Shown piece after piece: positions 6,175 to 7,024 of a stretch of DNA of 7,024 bases. The translations under genes were made by a program, and so were the position numbers. The notes beneath the pieces are model-generated. The model ran no database searches. It saw nothing but the letters and a program-made list of their open reading frames with translations, and was not told the origin of the DNA. The stretch comes from Methylovirgula sp. GTDB lineage: Bacteria > Pseudomonadota > Alphaproteobacteria > Rhizobiales > Beijerinckiaceae. The DNA is taken from positions 1 through 7,024 of the forward strand of contig JASHVQ010000085.1 in the NCBI GenBank assembly GCA_030044485.1. The letters are read 5' to 3'. Position 1 is the stretch's first letter; the number at the start of each line of letters is the position of its first letter.

Positions 6175-7024
6175 TCAGTCGAGGATAAAGCCGATACGCC
6201 CTTTGAAGGTCTTGACCGCTTCGGGGTTGTTGGGTGACGCGTAGAGACGGTTGATACGGCCGAGCAGCCAGGCCTGCGGATCGCTTGAATCCGCGAACCC
6301 GTCGTCGGGTTTGGGAAGATCGGCGACGCTCGTGGCGCGCACCAGATACGGGGTGACGACGATCAATAGTTCCGTTTCTTCCTTCTGGTAGTCGCGCGAG
6401 CGGAACAGCGTGCCGAGGATCGGCAAATTCATCAAACCGGGGAATCCGTTGATGACCTGCTCCGTCGTCGTCTGCAGGAGGCCGGCGGAAGCGATCGAGC
6501 CGCCGGAGGGAAGTTCGACGGTCGTCTCGTTCTTGCGGGTACGCAGGCCGGGAACGACGACGCCCTGAATATTGACCGAGGTCTGGTAGTCGAGCTCGGT
6601 GACTTCGGTGGCGAGATGCAGGAGGATGCGCCCTTCCGAGAGCACGATGGGCGAGAAATTCAGCGTGATGCCGTAAGGCTGATAAGTCGCGCCGCCCGGG
6701 CTGCAGTTGGTCACCGTGCCATTCGTCGTGCACACCGGCGCGCTGGGAATAGGCACTTCGCCGCCGACCGTGAATTTGGCGGATTCTCCGGAAACGGCGG
6801 ATACGGTGGGCTCGGCGAGCGTATGGGCGACGCCATAGCGTTCGAAAGCCTGCAGCGTGGCGCTCACCGTGTTGCTCGGGTTGCTGAGTGTAATTCCGGA
6901 CGATTGGCCGCTCGCCGACGTGGCGATCACCCCGTTGATTCCGAAGGGATTATACTGGGTAAACGGCCCCCAGGTGGCGGACGTGAGGCCAAGCTGCTTG
7001 GCAACGTCGCGGCGGATTTCGGCG
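6175..7024 (-). CDS. cpaC: CpaC/RcpA, Flp pilus outer-membrane secretin (C-terminal part, cut by window end)
   Basis: These are the last 282 residues of the secretin that forms the outer-membrane channel for the Flp pilus. The frame is open from the window edge to the TGA at 6175-6177; a GTG at 6930 is internal, since AEIRRDVAKQLGL upstream is also typical CpaC. The secretin domain is recognisable from LAEPTVSAVSGESAKFTVGG (about 69-88), IVLSEGRILLHLATEV (about 126-141), LPSGGSIASAGLL (about 171-183) and the closing GFPGLMNLPILGTLFRSR leading to ELLIVVTPYLVRA (about 193-230). A C-terminal tail of about 50 residues follows. An insert between VPIP and YGITLNF carries two cysteines (about residues 98 and 107). 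The N-terminal signal peptide and N domains lie outside the window. The gene is immediately upstream of cpaD on the same strand. The secretin family is certain, and the Tad subtype follows from the neighbours and motifs. Confidence 0.95.
   Translation of the reverse strand, partial: AEIRRDVAKQLGLTSATWGPFTQYNPFGINGVIATSASGQSSGITLSNPSNTVSATLQAFERYGVAHTLAEPTVSAVSGESAKFTVGGEVPIPSAPVCTTNGTVTNCSPGGATYQPYGITLNFSPIVLSEGRILLHLATEVTELDYQTSVNIQGVVVPGLRTRKNETTVELPSGGSIASAGLLQTTTEQVINGFPGLMNLPILGTLFRSRDYQKEETELLIVVTPYLVRATSVADLPKPDDGFADSSDPQAWLLGRINRLYASPNNPEAVKTFKGRIGFILD

Noticed and set aside
6143..6733. Minus-strand open frame of 196 codons within cpaC
   Set aside because: It is an out-of-frame shadow of the secretin, with Arg/His/Pro-rich sequence and no family motif.

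Overview
The window is a stretch of a tad/cpa (tight adherence, type IVc / Flp pilus) assembly locus from a GC-rich alphaproteobacterium. The order cpaC-cpaD-cpaE-cpaF-tadB-tadC, the short CpaD lipoprotein, the single-protein CpaE (receiver-like plus MinD-like ATPase) and the TadD-type protein with a conserved 'SNLGLSYALSK' TPR all point to Hyphomicrobiales (Rhizobiales). A methylotroph-type family such as Methylocystaceae or Beijerinckiaceae is possible, but that is a guess from protein flavour and was not tested.

Layout. Six genes lie on the minus strand and are transcribed from the right edge to the left. They are the 3' part of cpaC (outer-membrane secretin, cut by the window end), cpaD (lipoprotein), cpaE (localisation ATPase), cpaF (assembly ATPase), and tadB and tadC (inner-membrane platform). 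The C-terminal part of a TPR protein of the TadD type enters from the left edge on the plus strand and converges on tadC, with only 24 bp between the stop codons. Spacing inside the minus-strand operon is tight: cpaD and cpaE overlap by one base, and the other gaps are about 20-55 bp. The exception is cpaE-cpaF, where 176 bp without a gene contains several inverted repeats and a weak terminator-like element.

How the genes work together. From knowledge of the family, CpaF hydrolyses ATP to polymerise Flp pilin through the TadB/TadC platform. CpaE places the machine in the cell, probably at a pole. CpaD and the CpaC secretin form the outer-membrane exit, and the TadD-type lipoprotein is an accessory needed for secretin or pilus assembly. 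The pilin, prepilin peptidase (CpaA), CpaB and TadE/F/G pseudopilins are not in this window; pilin, cpaA and cpaB would be expected beyond the right edge.

Novelty. I see no undescribed system here. The most interesting non-coding signal is the structured cpaE-cpaF leader, including an 8-pair stem that is continuous only in RNA of the operon's sense. Smaller points are a two-cysteine insert in the secretin domain, a CpaE P-loop without its second lysine, and the convergent orientation of tadD. No tRNA, rRNA, CRISPR, insertion sequence or clear promoter was found.
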